From Candidatus Planktophila lacus (lineage in GTDB: Bacteria > Actinomycetota > Actinomycetes > Nanopelagicales > Nanopelagicaceae), in assembly GCF_002287925.1 (NCBI RefSeq), contig NZ_CP016769.1, positions 496,001 through 560,000 of the forward strand: 64,000 nucleotides of DNA, given 5' to 3'. Shown here piece after piece: positions 8,468 through 17,417 of this stretch; the stretch's first letter is position 1; every line of letters begins with the position of its first letter. Both the position numbers and the translations under genes were made by a program. Under the pieces are notes generated by a model that saw only the letters and a list, made by a program, of their open reading frames with translations, did no database searches and was not told the origin of the DNA.

Positions 8468-9921
8468 TGTCGGCAAATATCACCCGTGTAAATCAGGAGT
8501 TCGATAAAGAAATCGTAGATATCGTCGATTACGTCTTTGATTACGAAGTTACTTCGGATCTGGCATATGAAACTGCGTGGTCATGTTTGATGGACACCTT
8601 GGGTTGTGGCCTGGAATCACTCGAATACGAAGCCTGCACCAAGTTGCTTGGTCCGCTAGTTCCAGAACTTCAGGTTAAAGATGGTGTGCGCGTTCCGGGC
8701 ACCGCTTATCGCTTAGATCCAGTGCAGGGTGCATTTAATATCGGTGCCCTTATCCGTTGGTTAGATTTCAATGACACCTGGCTTGCCGCTGAATGGGGAC
8801 ACCCATCAGATAACTTAAGCGCGATCTTGTCTGTCGCTGACTGGATCTCGCAGCATCCGCAATATGGCACCGGTAAGAAACTCACTATGCGCGATGTAAT
8901 GACTGCGATGATCAAGGCCCACGAAATTCAGGGCTGCATCGCACTTGAAAATTCATTTAACAAAGTTGGTCTAGATCACGTGATCTTGGTAAAGATCGCA
9001 TCCACCGCTGTGGTTTCGCAGATGCTCGGTTTAACTCGCGAGCAAGCGCTTAACGCGGTTTCACTTGCTTGGATCGATGGACATTCACTTCGCACATATC
9101 GCCATTACCCAAATGCGGGATCACGTAAATCTTGGGCGGCAGGCGATGCCACATCTCGCGCGGTGCGTCTTGCACTTATGGCCAAGTTAGGTGAGATGGG
9201 TTATCCATCTGCACTAACTGCCAAGACCTGGGGTTTCTACGACACCTTGTTCCGCGGCAATCACTTTAAATTCCAACGCCCATACGGTTCATATGTAATG
9301 GAGAACGTGCTCTTTAAGATTTCCTACCCAGCAGAGTTCCACTCACAAACAGCGGTAGAAGCCGCCTTTACGCTGCATAAGCAGATGGTTGCTGCAGGAA
9401 AGACCAGCGATGACATCGCCAAGATCAGCATCCGCACCCACGAAGCATGTATCCGAATCATCGATAAGAAGGGGCCGCTCAATAACCCAGCAGATCGTGA
9501 TCACTGTATCCAGTACATGGTTGCGGTGCCGTTGATCTTTGGTCGTTTAACTGCCCGTGACTACGAAGATGTAATCGCCGATGATCCACGAGTTGATGCG
9601 CTACGCGCAAAGATGCACCTGCGCGAAGATGAAAGCTTTACTGCAGATTACTTTGACCCAGCAAAGCGTTCGATCGCTAACGCGATGACCATCGAATTTA
9701 ACGACGGCACCGTGCTTGGTGAAGAAGTCGTCGAATATCCAGTGGGCCATGCACGTCGTCGCGCCGAAGGAATTCCGTTGCTCGTTGAGAAGTTCAAGAT
9801 CAACTTAAATCGCATCTTCGCCGCCAATCAACAGAAGAAGATCTTGGACCTTTGCTTAGATCGCAAAGCCCTGGAGGCCACAGAAGTTAAGGACTTCATG
9901 GCGATGTTGGTCAAGGAATAA
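8467..9921 (+). CDS. prpD: 2-methylcitrate dehydratase (MmgE/PrpD family)
   Basis: A 484-residue cytoplasmic protein of the MmgE/PrpD family, predicted to dehydrate 2-methylcitrate. Family landmarks are the N-terminal helical domain with LMDTLGCGLESL, the substrate-region stretch DFNDTWLAAEWGHPSDNLSA (residues about 100-119) and the segment KISYPAEFHSQTAVEAA. It is coupled to prpB by a one-base overlap. The downstream UbiA-type gene starts 4 nt after its stop and may share the transcript. Some family members act on citrate or cis-aconitate, so substrate is inferred from the neighbour. Confidence 0.88.
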   Translation: MSANITRVNQEFDKEIVDIVDYVFDYEVTSDLAYETAWSCLMDTLGCGLESLEYEACTKLLGPLVPELQVKDGVRVPGTAYRLDPVQGAFNIGALIRWLDFNDTWLAAEWGHPSDNLSAILSVADWISQHPQYGTGKKLTMRDVMTAMIKAHEIQGCIALENSFNKVGLDHVILVKIASTAVVSQMLGLTREQALNAVSLAWIDGHSLRTYRHYPNAGSRKSWAAGDATSRAVRLALMAKLGEMGYPSALTAKTWGFYDTLFRGNHFKFQRPYGSYVMENVLFKISYPAEFHSQTAVEAAFTLHKQMVAAGKTSDDIAKISIRTHEACIRIIDKKGPLNNPADRDHCIQYMVAVPLIFGRLTARDYEDVIADDPRVDALRAKMHLREDESFTADYFDPAKRSIANAMTIEFNDGTVLGEEVVEYPVGHARRRAEGIPLLVEKFKINLNRIFAANQQKKILDLCLDRKALEATEVKDFMAMLVKE

Positions 9922-9925
9922 ACCT

Positions 9926-10576
9926 TTGAAGAAATTGCGCGGCCTGCTTAAAGCCTCACACTTTGGGCCGACGCTAATTGTTACTGCCATTTCTTGGTTC
10001 TTTGCCGCGCATTACTGGTGGGAAGGACCTGCCTATGTAATCGCTTTTGGTGTATTTACCGGCCAATTAGTTGTCGGCTGGAGCAATGATCTATATGACT
10101 ATAAAGATGATTTGATGCATAACCGGCAGAACAAACCACTTGTATCTGAACTTATCTCGCAAAGCTATTTAAAGCGCTGGCTTACCTTCATGGTGCCGTT
10201 CTCATTTGTGGCAAATTTGCTTGGCCCGCTTGGGTTTAAAGGCGGCTTGGTTTATATGTTTGGAATCGCAATGGGAGTTGCTTATAACTTCTTCTTTAAA
10301 TTTAACGTCTTCTCATGGCTCCCATACGCTCTGGCCTTTGCAGCGCTGCCTTCATGTATTGCGATTTCAAAAGATGTAACTCCACCAGTATGGATGTGGC
10401 TTGGGGGAGCGTTGCTGGGATCTGCTGCACACTTTATAAATGTAATTAAAGATATGGATCAAGATCGCGCAAGTGGCATTGGTGGTGCGCCACAGCGAAT
10501 TGGTAAGCGCAACTCAATAGTTGTTGCAGGGCTGTTGATCGCCCTAGGGCTTTCAACGCTAGTTGTATTTAATTAA
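9926..10576 (+). CDS. UbiA-family prenyltransferase
   Basis: A 216-residue integral membrane protein with several hydrophobic helices and both UbiA-type aspartate motifs: NDLYDYKDD (54-62) and DMDQD (176-180). These bind Mg-diphosphate of a prenyl donor. The start is TTG at 9926, with AGGA inside the end of prpD acting as a ribosome site, so translation is probably coupled. At 216 residues it is shorter than typical MenA or UbiA (about 290), as in several unassigned actinobacterial homologues. The acceptor is unknown; quinone, lipid or heme-related roles are all possible, and the prp context gives no strong hint. Confidence 0.78.
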   Translation: MKKLRGLLKASHFGPTLIVTAISWFFAAHYWWEGPAYVIAFGVFTGQLVVGWSNDLYDYKDDLMHNRQNKPLVSELISQSYLKRWLTFMVPFSFVANLLGPLGFKGGLVYMFGIAMGVAYNFFFKFNVFSWLPYALAFAALPSCIAISKDVTPPVWMWLGGALLGSAAHFINVIKDMDQDRASGIGGAPQRIGKRNSIVVAGLLIALGLSTLVVFN

Positions 10577-10583
10577 TTTTTAA

Positions 10584-11258
10584 CTAGCGAACGCTACGCA
10601 TAACAGCAGTGACTTTGCCCAAGATCTCGCAGTTATCGCCATTGATTGGCTCGAATGCGGGGTTGGCAGGAAGCAACCAGATGTGGCCGTTCTTGCGTTG
10701 GAAAGTCTTTACGGTTGCTTCGCCATCGATCATCGCGGCAACGATTTCGCCGTTGTTGCAATCCTTCTGTTCGCGAATAACAACGTAATCGCCATCGCAG
10801 ATTGCGGCATCGATCATTGATTCACCGACAACTTGCAACATGTAGAGGTTGCCCTTACCGACCAAAGTTTCAGGGAGGGCAAAGGTAGATTCAACGTTCT
10901 GTTCTGCGGTGATTGGGCCACCGGCTGCGATACGACCAACGAGTGGAACCTGCTTGGTGGCTTCGACTTCGAGTTCGGATTTCTCGCCAGGCATTAATAC
11001 TTCAAGTACTCCGCCGCGAGTTGGGTGGGCGGTGATAAAACCTTTTTCCTGCAAGATCTCGAGCTGGTATTTGACGGAGGCAGGGGATGAAAGGCCGGCG
11101 GCCTTAGCGATCACACGCATTGACGGTGGGTAACCCTCGTCGTCCATGCTCGCCTTGATGACCTGGAGGATCTTGAGCTGGCGGGCGGTTAGCTTCTCCT
11201 CGTCGGAGGTGAAGTCTGGGAGCTCGGTTACTTTGCTGGATGCGGGTTTCTTAGCCAT
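10584..11258 (-). CDS. lexA: LexA, SOS repressor
   Basis: A 224-residue transcriptional repressor with an N-terminal winged helix (about 24-85, including YPPSMRVIAKAAGLSSPASV) and a C-terminal S24 self-cleaving domain. The scissile A112-G113 bond, catalytic S147 (VVGESMID) and K184 (EATVK) are all present. RecA-stimulated self-cleavage should release SOS genes after DNA damage. Two operators lie in its upstream region: a near-consensus box at 11290-11305 close to its own start and a perfect one at 11351-11366 by the divergent LysM gene. The gene order lexA, LysM protein, nrdR, nrdJ is typical of actinobacteria. Confidence 0.96.
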   Translation of the reverse strand: MAKKPASSKVTELPDFTSDEEKLTARQLKILQVIKASMDDEGYPPSMRVIAKAAGLSSPASVKYQLEILQEKGFITAHPTRGGVLEVLMPGEKSELEVEATKQVPLVGRIAAGGPITAEQNVESTFALPETLVGKGNLYMLQVVGESMIDAAICDGDYVVIREQKDCNNGEIVAAMIDGEATVKTFQRKNGHIWLLPANPAFEPINGDNCEILGKVTAVMRSVR

Positions 11259-11289
11259 GGGCTAATCGTCCCACGCCTAGGAAAAAAAA

Positions 11290-11305
11290 TCAAACATATG
11301 TTCGA
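11290..11305. promoter_or_regulatory. LexA operator (SOS box), lexA side
   Basis: TCAAACATATGTTCGA matches the actinobacterial SOS box TCGAAC-N4-GTTCGA at all but one of the specified positions. It is 32-47 bp upstream of the lexA start, fitting autoregulation. Confidence 0.8.
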
Positions 11306-11350
11306 AAATAACTTGCCGATGTCGGTGGCATGGGGTTTAATTGGCCTTGT

Positions 11351-11366
11351 TCGAACAACTGTTCGA
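11351..11366. promoter_or_regulatory. LexA operator (SOS box), LysM-gene side
   Basis: TCGAACAACTGTTCGA is a perfect inverted repeat and matches the actinobacterial SOS consensus exactly. It ends 36 bp before the ATG of the LysM gene, predicting strong LexA repression of that gene. Confidence 0.9.
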
Positions 11367-11402
11367 ATACCTTCCCCAAGGTAGTACCAGCAGGAGAAAA
11401 CC

Positions 11403-11780
11403 ATGAGCACAGTTTCTTTAAACGCAACAAGCGCGCAAACCCTTATAAATCAAGGGTTTCAAGGCTATTCAACCAATCCGTCCGGCTTTCGTTTAAATCG
11501 CCGTGGTCGCCTAGCCCGTACGTTCGTGGTTCTCTCACTCGCTGTGGTCCTAGCCAGCGTCTTTGGCTTCCAGGCCGGGGCCGGCACAACCGACACCGTT
11601 GGCGCCCCAACATCTTTTATTGAGATCACCGCAGCCCCTGGGGATACCCTCTGGTCGCTGGCTACCCGTATGGCAGATGGCGGAGATGTTCGCGCGCTCG
11701 TAGATGAGATCGCTTCCGTTAACTCGCTGGCAACGGCTGAGCTCCAGGCAGGCCAGAAGGTACGCATCCCGCTCGATTAG
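11403..11780 (+). CDS. SOS-induced LysM membrane protein (division inhibitor-like)
   Basis: A 125-residue protein with a basic N-terminal region, one membrane segment (about 41-59) and an extracellular LysM domain (about 73-124, with PGDTLWSLA and LQAGQKVRIP). LysM binds peptidoglycan. The position, divergent from lexA behind a perfect SOS box and followed by nrdR, matches mycobacterial Rv2719c/ChiZ and resembles YneA and DivS, which halt division during DNA damage. The AGGAG site at 11391-11395 precedes the ATG. No catalytic domain is visible, so septum-associated inhibition is favoured over wall hydrolysis; this is inferred from family and context. Confidence 0.85.
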   Translation: MSTVSLNATSAQTLINQGFQGYSTNPSGFRLNRRGRLARTFVVLSLAVVLASVFGFQAGAGTTDTVGAPTSFIEITAAPGDTLWSLATRMADGGDVRALVDEIASVNSLATAELQAGQKVRIPLD

Positions 11781-11873
11781 TTTTGAATTAGTTTTAAGAG
11801 ATAGCCCCGACACGCCCTAGCAATGGTTAATGCGTACTCATCAGGAAAACTCTCAAGATTTGCTTTATAGTTC

Positions 11874-11889
11874 CCACTATATGTAGGGG
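11874..11889. promoter_or_regulatory. NrdR box 1
   Basis: The core CTATATGTAG (11877-11886) fits the NrdR-box core CwAtATaTwG at 9 of 10 positions. It lies 109 bp before nrdR and forms a pair with the box at 11905. Confidence 0.65.
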
Positions 11890-11904
11890 TCGAAACGAAG
11901 AAAA

Positions 11905-11920
11905 CTTCCATAAGTAGTGT
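11905..11920. promoter_or_regulatory. NrdR box 2
   Basis: CCATAAGTAG (11908-11917) followed by TGT matches the core at 7 of 10 positions plus the right flank. Its centre is 31 bp from box 1, the usual three-helical-turn spacing of tandem NrdR boxes. A TAGGGT hexamer at 11924-11929 could be the -10 element, placing box 2 in the promoter spacer. Confidence 0.6.
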
Positions 11921-11997
11921 TTTTAGGGTAGTTTCAGCGGTTCGCCAATACATCTAAATTTGGGAATATCTAGTATTTCGAAGGGAGACACGCCGAG

Positions 11998-12534
11998 ATG
12001 ATTTGCCCGTTCTGCAGCCACGATGATTCTCGAGTTGTTGACTCTCGTCCGGTCGAAGATGGCACTCAGATCCGCCGTCGCCGTGAATGCCCACAATGTG
12101 GCGAGCGCTTCTCAACTCAGGAAGTCGCTCTTCTCAACATTATTAAACGATCTGGTGCAACCGAGCCATTTGCTCGCGAAAAAGTTTTGGTTGGCGTACG
12201 TAAAGCCTGCCAAGGTCGCCCAGTCGGCGAAGATGATCTAGTCCTGTTGGCCCAGCGCGTTGAGGAAACCCTTCGCCGCACTGGCAAAGCAGAAATCGAA
12301 GCTCAAGAAGTGGGCTTGGCAATCCTTGCGCCACTTCGCGAACTCGATGAGGTGGCTTACCTGCGATATGCCTCGGTATACCGTAACTTTGCCTCCCTTG
12401 AAGATTTCGAAGGCGAGATCGCGTTACTGCGAGCAGTGCCTTCGAGCGCTAATTCCCACGGCGCAAACGAAGTAAATGAAAAAAGCGATGCCCCATCGTT
12501 AAAAGAAAATCAAACAACAACGAGCAATCGTTAA
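11998..12534 (+). CDS. nrdR: NrdR, ribonucleotide reductase repressor
   Basis: A 178-residue repressor with a zinc ribbon (C3, C6, C31, C34) followed by an ATP-cone domain (about 45-140) that senses ATP/dATP. It should bind tandem NrdR boxes and repress ribonucleotide reductase genes. The body matches the usual length of about 150, with a polar C-terminal tail of about 30 residues that is probably disordered. GGGAG precedes the ATG. nrdJ begins 22 bp downstream on the same strand. The paired boxes at 11874-11920 predict that NrdR controls its own operon. Confidence 0.95.
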   Translation: MICPFCSHDDSRVVDSRPVEDGTQIRRRRECPQCGERFSTQEVALLNIIKRSGATEPFAREKVLVGVRKACQGRPVGEDDLVLLAQRVEETLRRTGKAEIEAQEVGLAILAPLRELDEVAYLRYASVYRNFASLEDFEGEIALLRAVPSSANSHGANEVNEKSDAPSLKENQTTTSNR

Positions 12535-12556
12535 AAGAGAAGACGGGAAAATAAAA

Positions 12557-15403
12557 ATGTCAGATACGGTCATCAACCGACCAATCAAGATCAAAGCTCA
12601 TAACACCGTAAAGGGTAAGGGCTTAACGATCGAACGTATTTATACAAATGAGGGAATTCATCCATACGATGAAGTTAAGTGGGAGCGTCGCGATGTTGTC
12701 CAGGCTAACTGGAAGACAGGCGAGACAGTATTCGAACAACTCGGTGTTGAATTTCCAGATTTTTGGTCAGTAAACGCATCAACAATCGTTACTACCAAAT
12801 ACTTCCGCGGGGCAGTGGGAGCAGAAAATCGCGAGTGGTCTCTTAAGCAGGTCATCGATCGCGTAGTTCTTACATATACAAAGGCCGGAAAAGAATTCGG
12901 TTACTTTGCAACAGATAAAGATGCAGAGATCTTCGAGCACGAGCTAACACATATGCTCTTGCACCAGATCTTCTCCTTTAACTCACCAGTTTGGTTTAAC
13001 GTCGGAACAGCAGCACCTCAGCAAGTAAGCGCATGCTTCATCTTGTCGGTTGATGACACGATGGATAGCATCCTTAACTGGTACCGCGAAGAAGGAATGA
13101 TCTTCAAAGGTGGATCAGGTGCAGGACTAAACTTGTCACGTATCCGTTCATCAAAGGAACTTCTAAAGTCCGGTGGAACAGCCTCTGGCCCAGTTTCATT
13201 TATGCGTGGTGCAGATGCATCTGCAGGAACAATCAAATCTGGTGGCGCAACCCGTCGCGCAGCCAAGATGGTTGTTCTAGATGTTGATCACCCAGATATC
13301 GAAGAATTCATCGAAACCAAGGTCAATGAAGAAGACAAGATTCGTGCACTACGCGATGCTGGCTTTGATATGGATTTGGGAGGCAAAGACATAATCTCTG
13401 TGCAATATCAGAATGCAAATAACTCAGTCCGCCTTTCAGATAAGTTCATGCAAGCGGTTGAAAACGGAGAGCAGTTTGGTTTAACAGCTCGCTCAACTGG
13501 CGAAGTTATCGACACAGTTGATGCGCGCGAACTCTTCACAAAGATTGCACAAGCTGCATGGGCATGTGCTGATCCTGGAGTTCAATTTGATGACACCATC
13601 AATGATTGGCACACAACTCCAGAGTCAGGTCGCATCAACGCCTCAAACCCTTGCTCTGAGTACATGTCACTAGATAACTCATCATGTAACTTGGCTTCAC
13701 TTAACTTGATGAAGTTCCTAAAGGATGATGGATCATTTGATGCAAAGACATTTGCTCGCGCATCTGACTTGATCATCACTGCAATGGATATCTCAATCTG
13801 TTTCGCAGATTTCCCAACTGAAGCGATCGGCGACACAACTCGCGCCTTCCGTCAGCTCGGAATCGGATACGCAAACCTTGGCGCACTTCTTATGGCTTCA
13901 GGTCTTGCATACGATTCAGAGGGTGGACGCGCTCTAGCGGGTGCAATCACTTCACTTCTAACCGGAACAACATATAAGCGCTCAGCAGAACTCGCTGGCA
14001 TCGTTGGTCCATATGCAGGCTTTGCACAAAATGCTAAGCCTCATGCCCGCGTAATGCGCAAGCATGCAGCAGCATCATCTGCAGCTAAGCAGCTTTCAAC
14101 TCTAGATATCGATGTCTGGACAGAAGCAAATAAGGCATGGGATGCATGTCTAACAACTGGCGACAAAAACGGCTGGCGTAACGCACAGATCTCTGTGCTT
14201 GCACCAACCGGAACAATCGGTTTGATGATGGATTGCGATACAACTGGTATCGAACCTGACTTCTCATTGGTTAAGTTCAAGAAGCTCGTCGGCGGTGGCT
14301 CAATGCAGATCGTTAACCAGACAGTTCCAGCAGCCCTTCGCAAACTCGGATACACCGAAGAGACAATCGAAGCGATCGTCGAATTTATCGCGGCAAATGG
14401 CCACGTAATCGATGCTCCGGGGCTAAAGACAGAGCACTACGAAGTATTTGACTGTGCACTAGGTGCGCGTTCAATTGCTCCAATGGGCCACGTACGCATG
14501 ATGGCTGCTTGCCAGCCGTTCCTTTCAGGTGCGATTTCAAAGACAGTTAACCTCCCAGAGGATGCAACTGTTGAAGAAGTTGAAGAAGTTCACCTTGAAG
14601 CATGGCGTATGGGCATCAAGGCACTTGCTGTCTACCGCGATAACTGCAAGGTCGGTCAGCCACTTTCAGATGGCAAGGCTAAGAAGAAAGATGCACCTGT
14701 TGAAGCAGAAGCACTTGCTACTCCAGTTCGCAAGCGTCTTCCAAAGTCACGCCCATCAACTACAACATCATTCTCTGTTGGCGGCGCCGAGGGTTACATG
14801 ACCTCAGGTGCATACGCTGATGGTGCACTTGGTGAAGTATTCCTAAAGCTTGGCAAGCAGGGTTCAACTCTTGCCGGTGTAATGGATGCATTCTCAATCG
14901 CAGTTTCAATCGGACTCCAGTACGGCGTTCCACTAGAAACATTCGTTGAGAAGTTCACAAACTTGCGCTTCGAGCCAGCAGGTATGACAGATGATTCAGA
15001 TATCCGCATGGCGCAATCCATGATGGATTACATCTTCCGTCGCCTGGCACTTGATTACTTACCATTCGATCAGCGTTCAGCGATGGGTCTGTTTACAGCC
15101 TCAGAGCGTGCACGCGCACTTGAAACAGGCGAGTACACACAAGATGCAGCACCTGCGAGTGCTGATACCCCAAAAGCGGCTGTAGCTGCGGCGGCTCCTG
15201 TGGCTGCTCCAGCACCAAAAGCAGTTGAGGTAAAGATCGAACCAGCACCACTTGATCGAGCAATCGGTTCATCATCTGATCTCCTTGAATCAATGGGAAT
15301 CAAATCAGATGCACCGCTCTGTATGACATGTGGCGTAAAGATGCGTATGTCAGGTGCATGTTTCGTATGCGAAGGCTGCGGAAATACATCTGGTTGCAGC
15401 TAA
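12557..15403 (+). CDS. nrdJ: Adenosylcobalamin-dependent ribonucleotide reductase (class II)
   Basis: A 948-residue class II reductase that makes deoxynucleotides using adenosylcobalamin as radical source. The likely redox cysteine C160 (VSAC), radical cysteine C366 (SNPCSE) and partner C377 (NSSCNL) are present. The barrel ends near residue 700. An Ala/Pro-rich linker (about 860-895) leads to a C-terminal cysteine-rich region with CMTC, CEGC and a final C, the thioredoxin-accessible shuttle. This size is usual for actinobacterial NrdJ. No cobalamin riboswitch is visible upstream; control appears to be by NrdR. The organism must make or import B12. Confidence 0.96.
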   Translation: MSDTVINRPIKIKAHNTVKGKGLTIERIYTNEGIHPYDEVKWERRDVVQANWKTGETVFEQLGVEFPDFWSVNASTIVTTKYFRGAVGAENREWSLKQVIDRVVLTYTKAGKEFGYFATDKDAEIFEHELTHMLLHQIFSFNSPVWFNVGTAAPQQVSACFILSVDDTMDSILNWYREEGMIFKGGSGAGLNLSRIRSSKELLKSGGTASGPVSFMRGADASAGTIKSGGATRRAAKMVVLDVDHPDIEEFIETKVNEEDKIRALRDAGFDMDLGGKDIISVQYQNANNSVRLSDKFMQAVENGEQFGLTARSTGEVIDTVDARELFTKIAQAAWACADPGVQFDDTINDWHTTPESGRINASNPCSEYMSLDNSSCNLASLNLMKFLKDDGSFDAKTFARASDLIITAMDISICFADFPTEAIGDTTRAFRQLGIGYANLGALLMASGLAYDSEGGRALAGAITSLLTGTTYKRSAELAGIVGPYAGFAQNAKPHARVMRKHAAASSAAKQLSTLDIDVWTEANKAWDACLTTGDKNGWRNAQISVLAPTGTIGLMMDCDTTGIEPDFSLVKFKKLVGGGSMQIVNQTVPAALRKLGYTEETIEAIVEFIAANGHVIDAPGLKTEHYEVFDCALGARSIAPMGHVRMMAACQPFLSGAISKTVNLPEDATVEEVEEVHLEAWRMGIKALAVYRDNCKVGQPLSDGKAKKKDAPVEAEALATPVRKRLPKSRPSTTTSFSVGGAEGYMTSGAYADGALGEVFLKLGKQGSTLAGVMDAFSIAVSIGLQYGVPLETFVEKFTNLRFEPAGMTDDSDIRMAQSMMDYIFRRLALDYLPFDQRSAMGLFTASERARALETGEYTQDAAPASADTPKAAVAAAAPVAAPAPKAVEVKIEPAPLDRAIGSSSDLLESMGIKSDAPLCMTCGVKMRMSGACFVCEGCGNTSGCS

Positions 15404-15423
15404 TTCTTTAAACCAACCCCGTT

Positions 15424-15460
15424 AAAAAGCCCCGCTGATTAATTTCAGCGGGGCTTTTTT
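15424..15460 (+). terminator. Intrinsic terminator after nrdJ
   Basis: A perfect 15-bp stem (15424-15438 with 15445-15459) around loop TTAATT, with a GCCCCGCTGA core and a run of six T. The A-rich left arm makes it potentially bidirectional. This is the only classical intrinsic terminator I could find in the window. Confidence 0.95.
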
Positions 15461-15546
15461 ATTAAACAGTTCAATTCGCTAGATTTCTTCAAATGCAAGG
15501 GCTTGGCAAAGATAAGATATGTACTTCGCAAGTTTAGGAGAAGTAA

Positions 15547-16671
15547 TTGCCACAAGCCCTGCCCCGCAAGTTGGTGCATCGCTTGGTGACCCTAAATGCA
15601 ATGAGCTCCTTCTTAATGGGCTCAATCGGATTTTCAATTCAACTAATTAAGCGCGACTTTGAGTTAACCCGCGTAGTAGCCAGTTGGCACAACATCGGCT
15701 GGGCGGCAGCCTTGGTATTTATCTCATTTATATTGCTCGGTCATGGCCATCGCCGGCCTGCCCACCAAACTATTCGCTTTGGTTGGGCGCTATTAATTCT
15801 TGGTTCACTTGTCTATTGCCTTAGCCCAAATATTTATTTCTCAGTACCTGCAGTGATCCTTACTGCAACTGGTTCGGTTATCGCAGGCAACACAACGACG
15901 GCAATCTTGGGCGCGCATTCAAAGACGGCGCTGAAGAATATGTTCCGATCAACCGGAGTCGGTTTGTTTGCGGCATCCGTTTCTCCAACGGTAATTGGCA
16001 TTACGACGCAGGCAGATATTCCTTGGCGCGCAACAGTTGCAACAACTGCTGTGCTTATTGGGCTAGTTGCCTTAAAGATCGTTCCTGAATTAGAAGCTCG
16101 TCCAGAGCCAGACCATGCCGATAGCAAGATCATCTGGAATAACACGATGATCGCAATTCTTCTCTTTGCTTTTATGACGATAACAATGGAAGTTTCACTA
16201 TCGGCTTGGGCGCTAGATCTTTTAACTGAGCGTGGATCAGAGGTTAAATCTGCGGTTCTATTTGCAACCATCGCACCTTATTTCGTGGCGCTAACTCGCA
16301 TCTATCTTTCAACTAAGAATGAACATAACCTGTATCGCATCTGGCGATTCTCATTTGTGGCGATCGGATCAGGTGTATTGCTCGTTATCTTTGCATCATC
16401 ACCAACGCTTACCTTGGCAGGTTTGATTATTGCCGCTGCAGGTATTGGGCCATGTGCATCTATTGCTATCGCAAACGCATCTTCGACCGCGCAGGGTTCA
16501 GATCGCGGTATCGCCGCCTTTGTGATTGGTATGGGCATTTCAAATGGCACATCACCATGGATCATGGGATTTGTCAGCGAGAACTTTGGATTTGCCGCAG
16601 CCTACGGAGTCATCTTGCTTGCACTAATTGCTGCAACTTATTTCTTTGCAACTATAAACAAGAAAAATTAA
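15547..16671 (+). CDS. MFS-type transporter
   Basis: A 374-residue membrane protein with about 11-12 hydrophobic segments and no soluble domain, resembling the major facilitator superfamily. The start is TTG at 15547 behind AGGAG. Substrate cannot be told. It converges with the SDR/FAH pair, overlapping the SDR gene end by 4 bp, which does not imply a shared function. The N-terminal part lacks a strict GxxxDRxGRR loop, so a distant MFS subfamily is likely. Confidence 0.72.
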   Translation: MPQALPRKLVHRLVTLNAMSSFLMGSIGFSIQLIKRDFELTRVVASWHNIGWAAALVFISFILLGHGHRRPAHQTIRFGWALLILGSLVYCLSPNIYFSVPAVILTATGSVIAGNTTTAILGAHSKTALKNMFRSTGVGLFAASVSPTVIGITTQADIPWRATVATTAVLIGLVALKIVPELEARPEPDHADSKIIWNNTMIAILLFAFMTITMEVSLSAWALDLLTERGSEVKSAVLFATIAPYFVALTRIYLSTKNEHNLYRIWRFSFVAIGSGVLLVIFASSPTLTLAGLIIAAAGIGPCASIAIANASSTAQGSDRGIAAFVIGMGISNGTSPWIMGFVSENFGFAAAYGVILLALIAATYFFATINKKN

Positions 16672-17417
16672 CGAGGAAGGCGAAGTCCTTGCATTCCGCC
16701 ATCTACGCCAAGTGCGGTGCCCGTTGTAGATGCTTGTGCAGGATTTGCCAGAAAGACAATCGCGCTAGCAACTTCTACAGGTGAAACAAGACGCCCGATT
16801 GGTTGGCGCGCTTGCAAGGCGGCATATTCCTGATCAGGGTTATCTGCCTTAGAAAGTAAGTTTTTAATCCAAGGGGTATCTGATGTTCCAGGGTTAACGC
16901 AGTTAACGCGAACACCGTGAGCAATTCCATCGGTTGCCATAGCAAGAGTAAGTGCGTAGATCGCACCCTTGCTGGCACCGTAAACCGCGCGATTTGGAAC
17001 GCCAGCTGTTGCAACTAGCGAACAAGTGTTAACGATTGCGGCATGTGAACTGGCCTTTAGGTATGGCATCGCTGCAGCGCTCATGCGCCCTGTGCCAAAA
17101 ACATTTACATTGAAAACTCGTAGCCATTCTTCTTCGGTGGCTTGCTCGACGGTGCCGATAGCGCCGATGCCAGCGTTGTTGATCAGAATATCTAGCGTCT
17201 TGCTCTGGCTGGCGAATTCAACAAATGCTTTCTTAACGCTATCGGGGTTGGCGATATCGCATTCAATAAATGTTGCTAGCTGACCCATATCACCAGAGCG
17301 AAGATCAAAGCCGAATACCTTCGCACCTTGCTCAGTTAACTTACGGGCAACTTCTAAACCGATACCAGAGCCTGCGCCTGTAACAATGGCGGTTAAGCCT
17401 GCGAAATCTTTACTCAC
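16668..17417 (-). CDS. SDR-family NAD(P) dehydrogenase
   Basis: A 249-residue classical short-chain dehydrogenase with TGAGSGIG (13-20), NNAG (80-83) and catalytic S133, Y146, K150 (YGASK). D38 in FGFDLR after the second strand suggests NAD preference. It is coupled to the upstream FAH-family gene with a one-base overlap. In non-phosphorylative L-fucose or related deoxy-sugar-acid pathways, an SDR oxidises 2-keto-3-deoxy-L-fuconate and an FAH-type hydrolase cleaves the diketo product. That pairing is the most attractive role here, but it is inferred from order only. Confidence 0.85.
   Translation of the reverse strand: MSKDFAGLTAIVTGAGSGIGLEVARKLTEQGAKVFGFDLRSGDMGQLATFIECDIANPDSVKKAFVEFASQSKTLDILINNAGIGAIGTVEQATEEEWLRVFNVNVFGTGRMSAAAMPYLKASSHAAIVNTCSLVATAGVPNRAVYGASKGAIYALTLAMATDGIAHGVRVNCVNPGTSDTPWIKNLLSKADNPDQEYAALQARQPIGRLVSPVEVASAIVFLANPAQASTTGTALGVDGGMQGLRLPR

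Noticed and set aside
11781-11997. Possible cobalamin riboswitch before nrdR-nrdJ
   Set aside because: The 217-bp gap shows no B12-box-like core and is occupied by paired NrdR boxes and promoter-like hexamers.
12739-12756. TTCGAACAACTCGG inside nrdJ as an SOS box
   Set aside because: Only one arm matches and it lies within conserved coding sequence.
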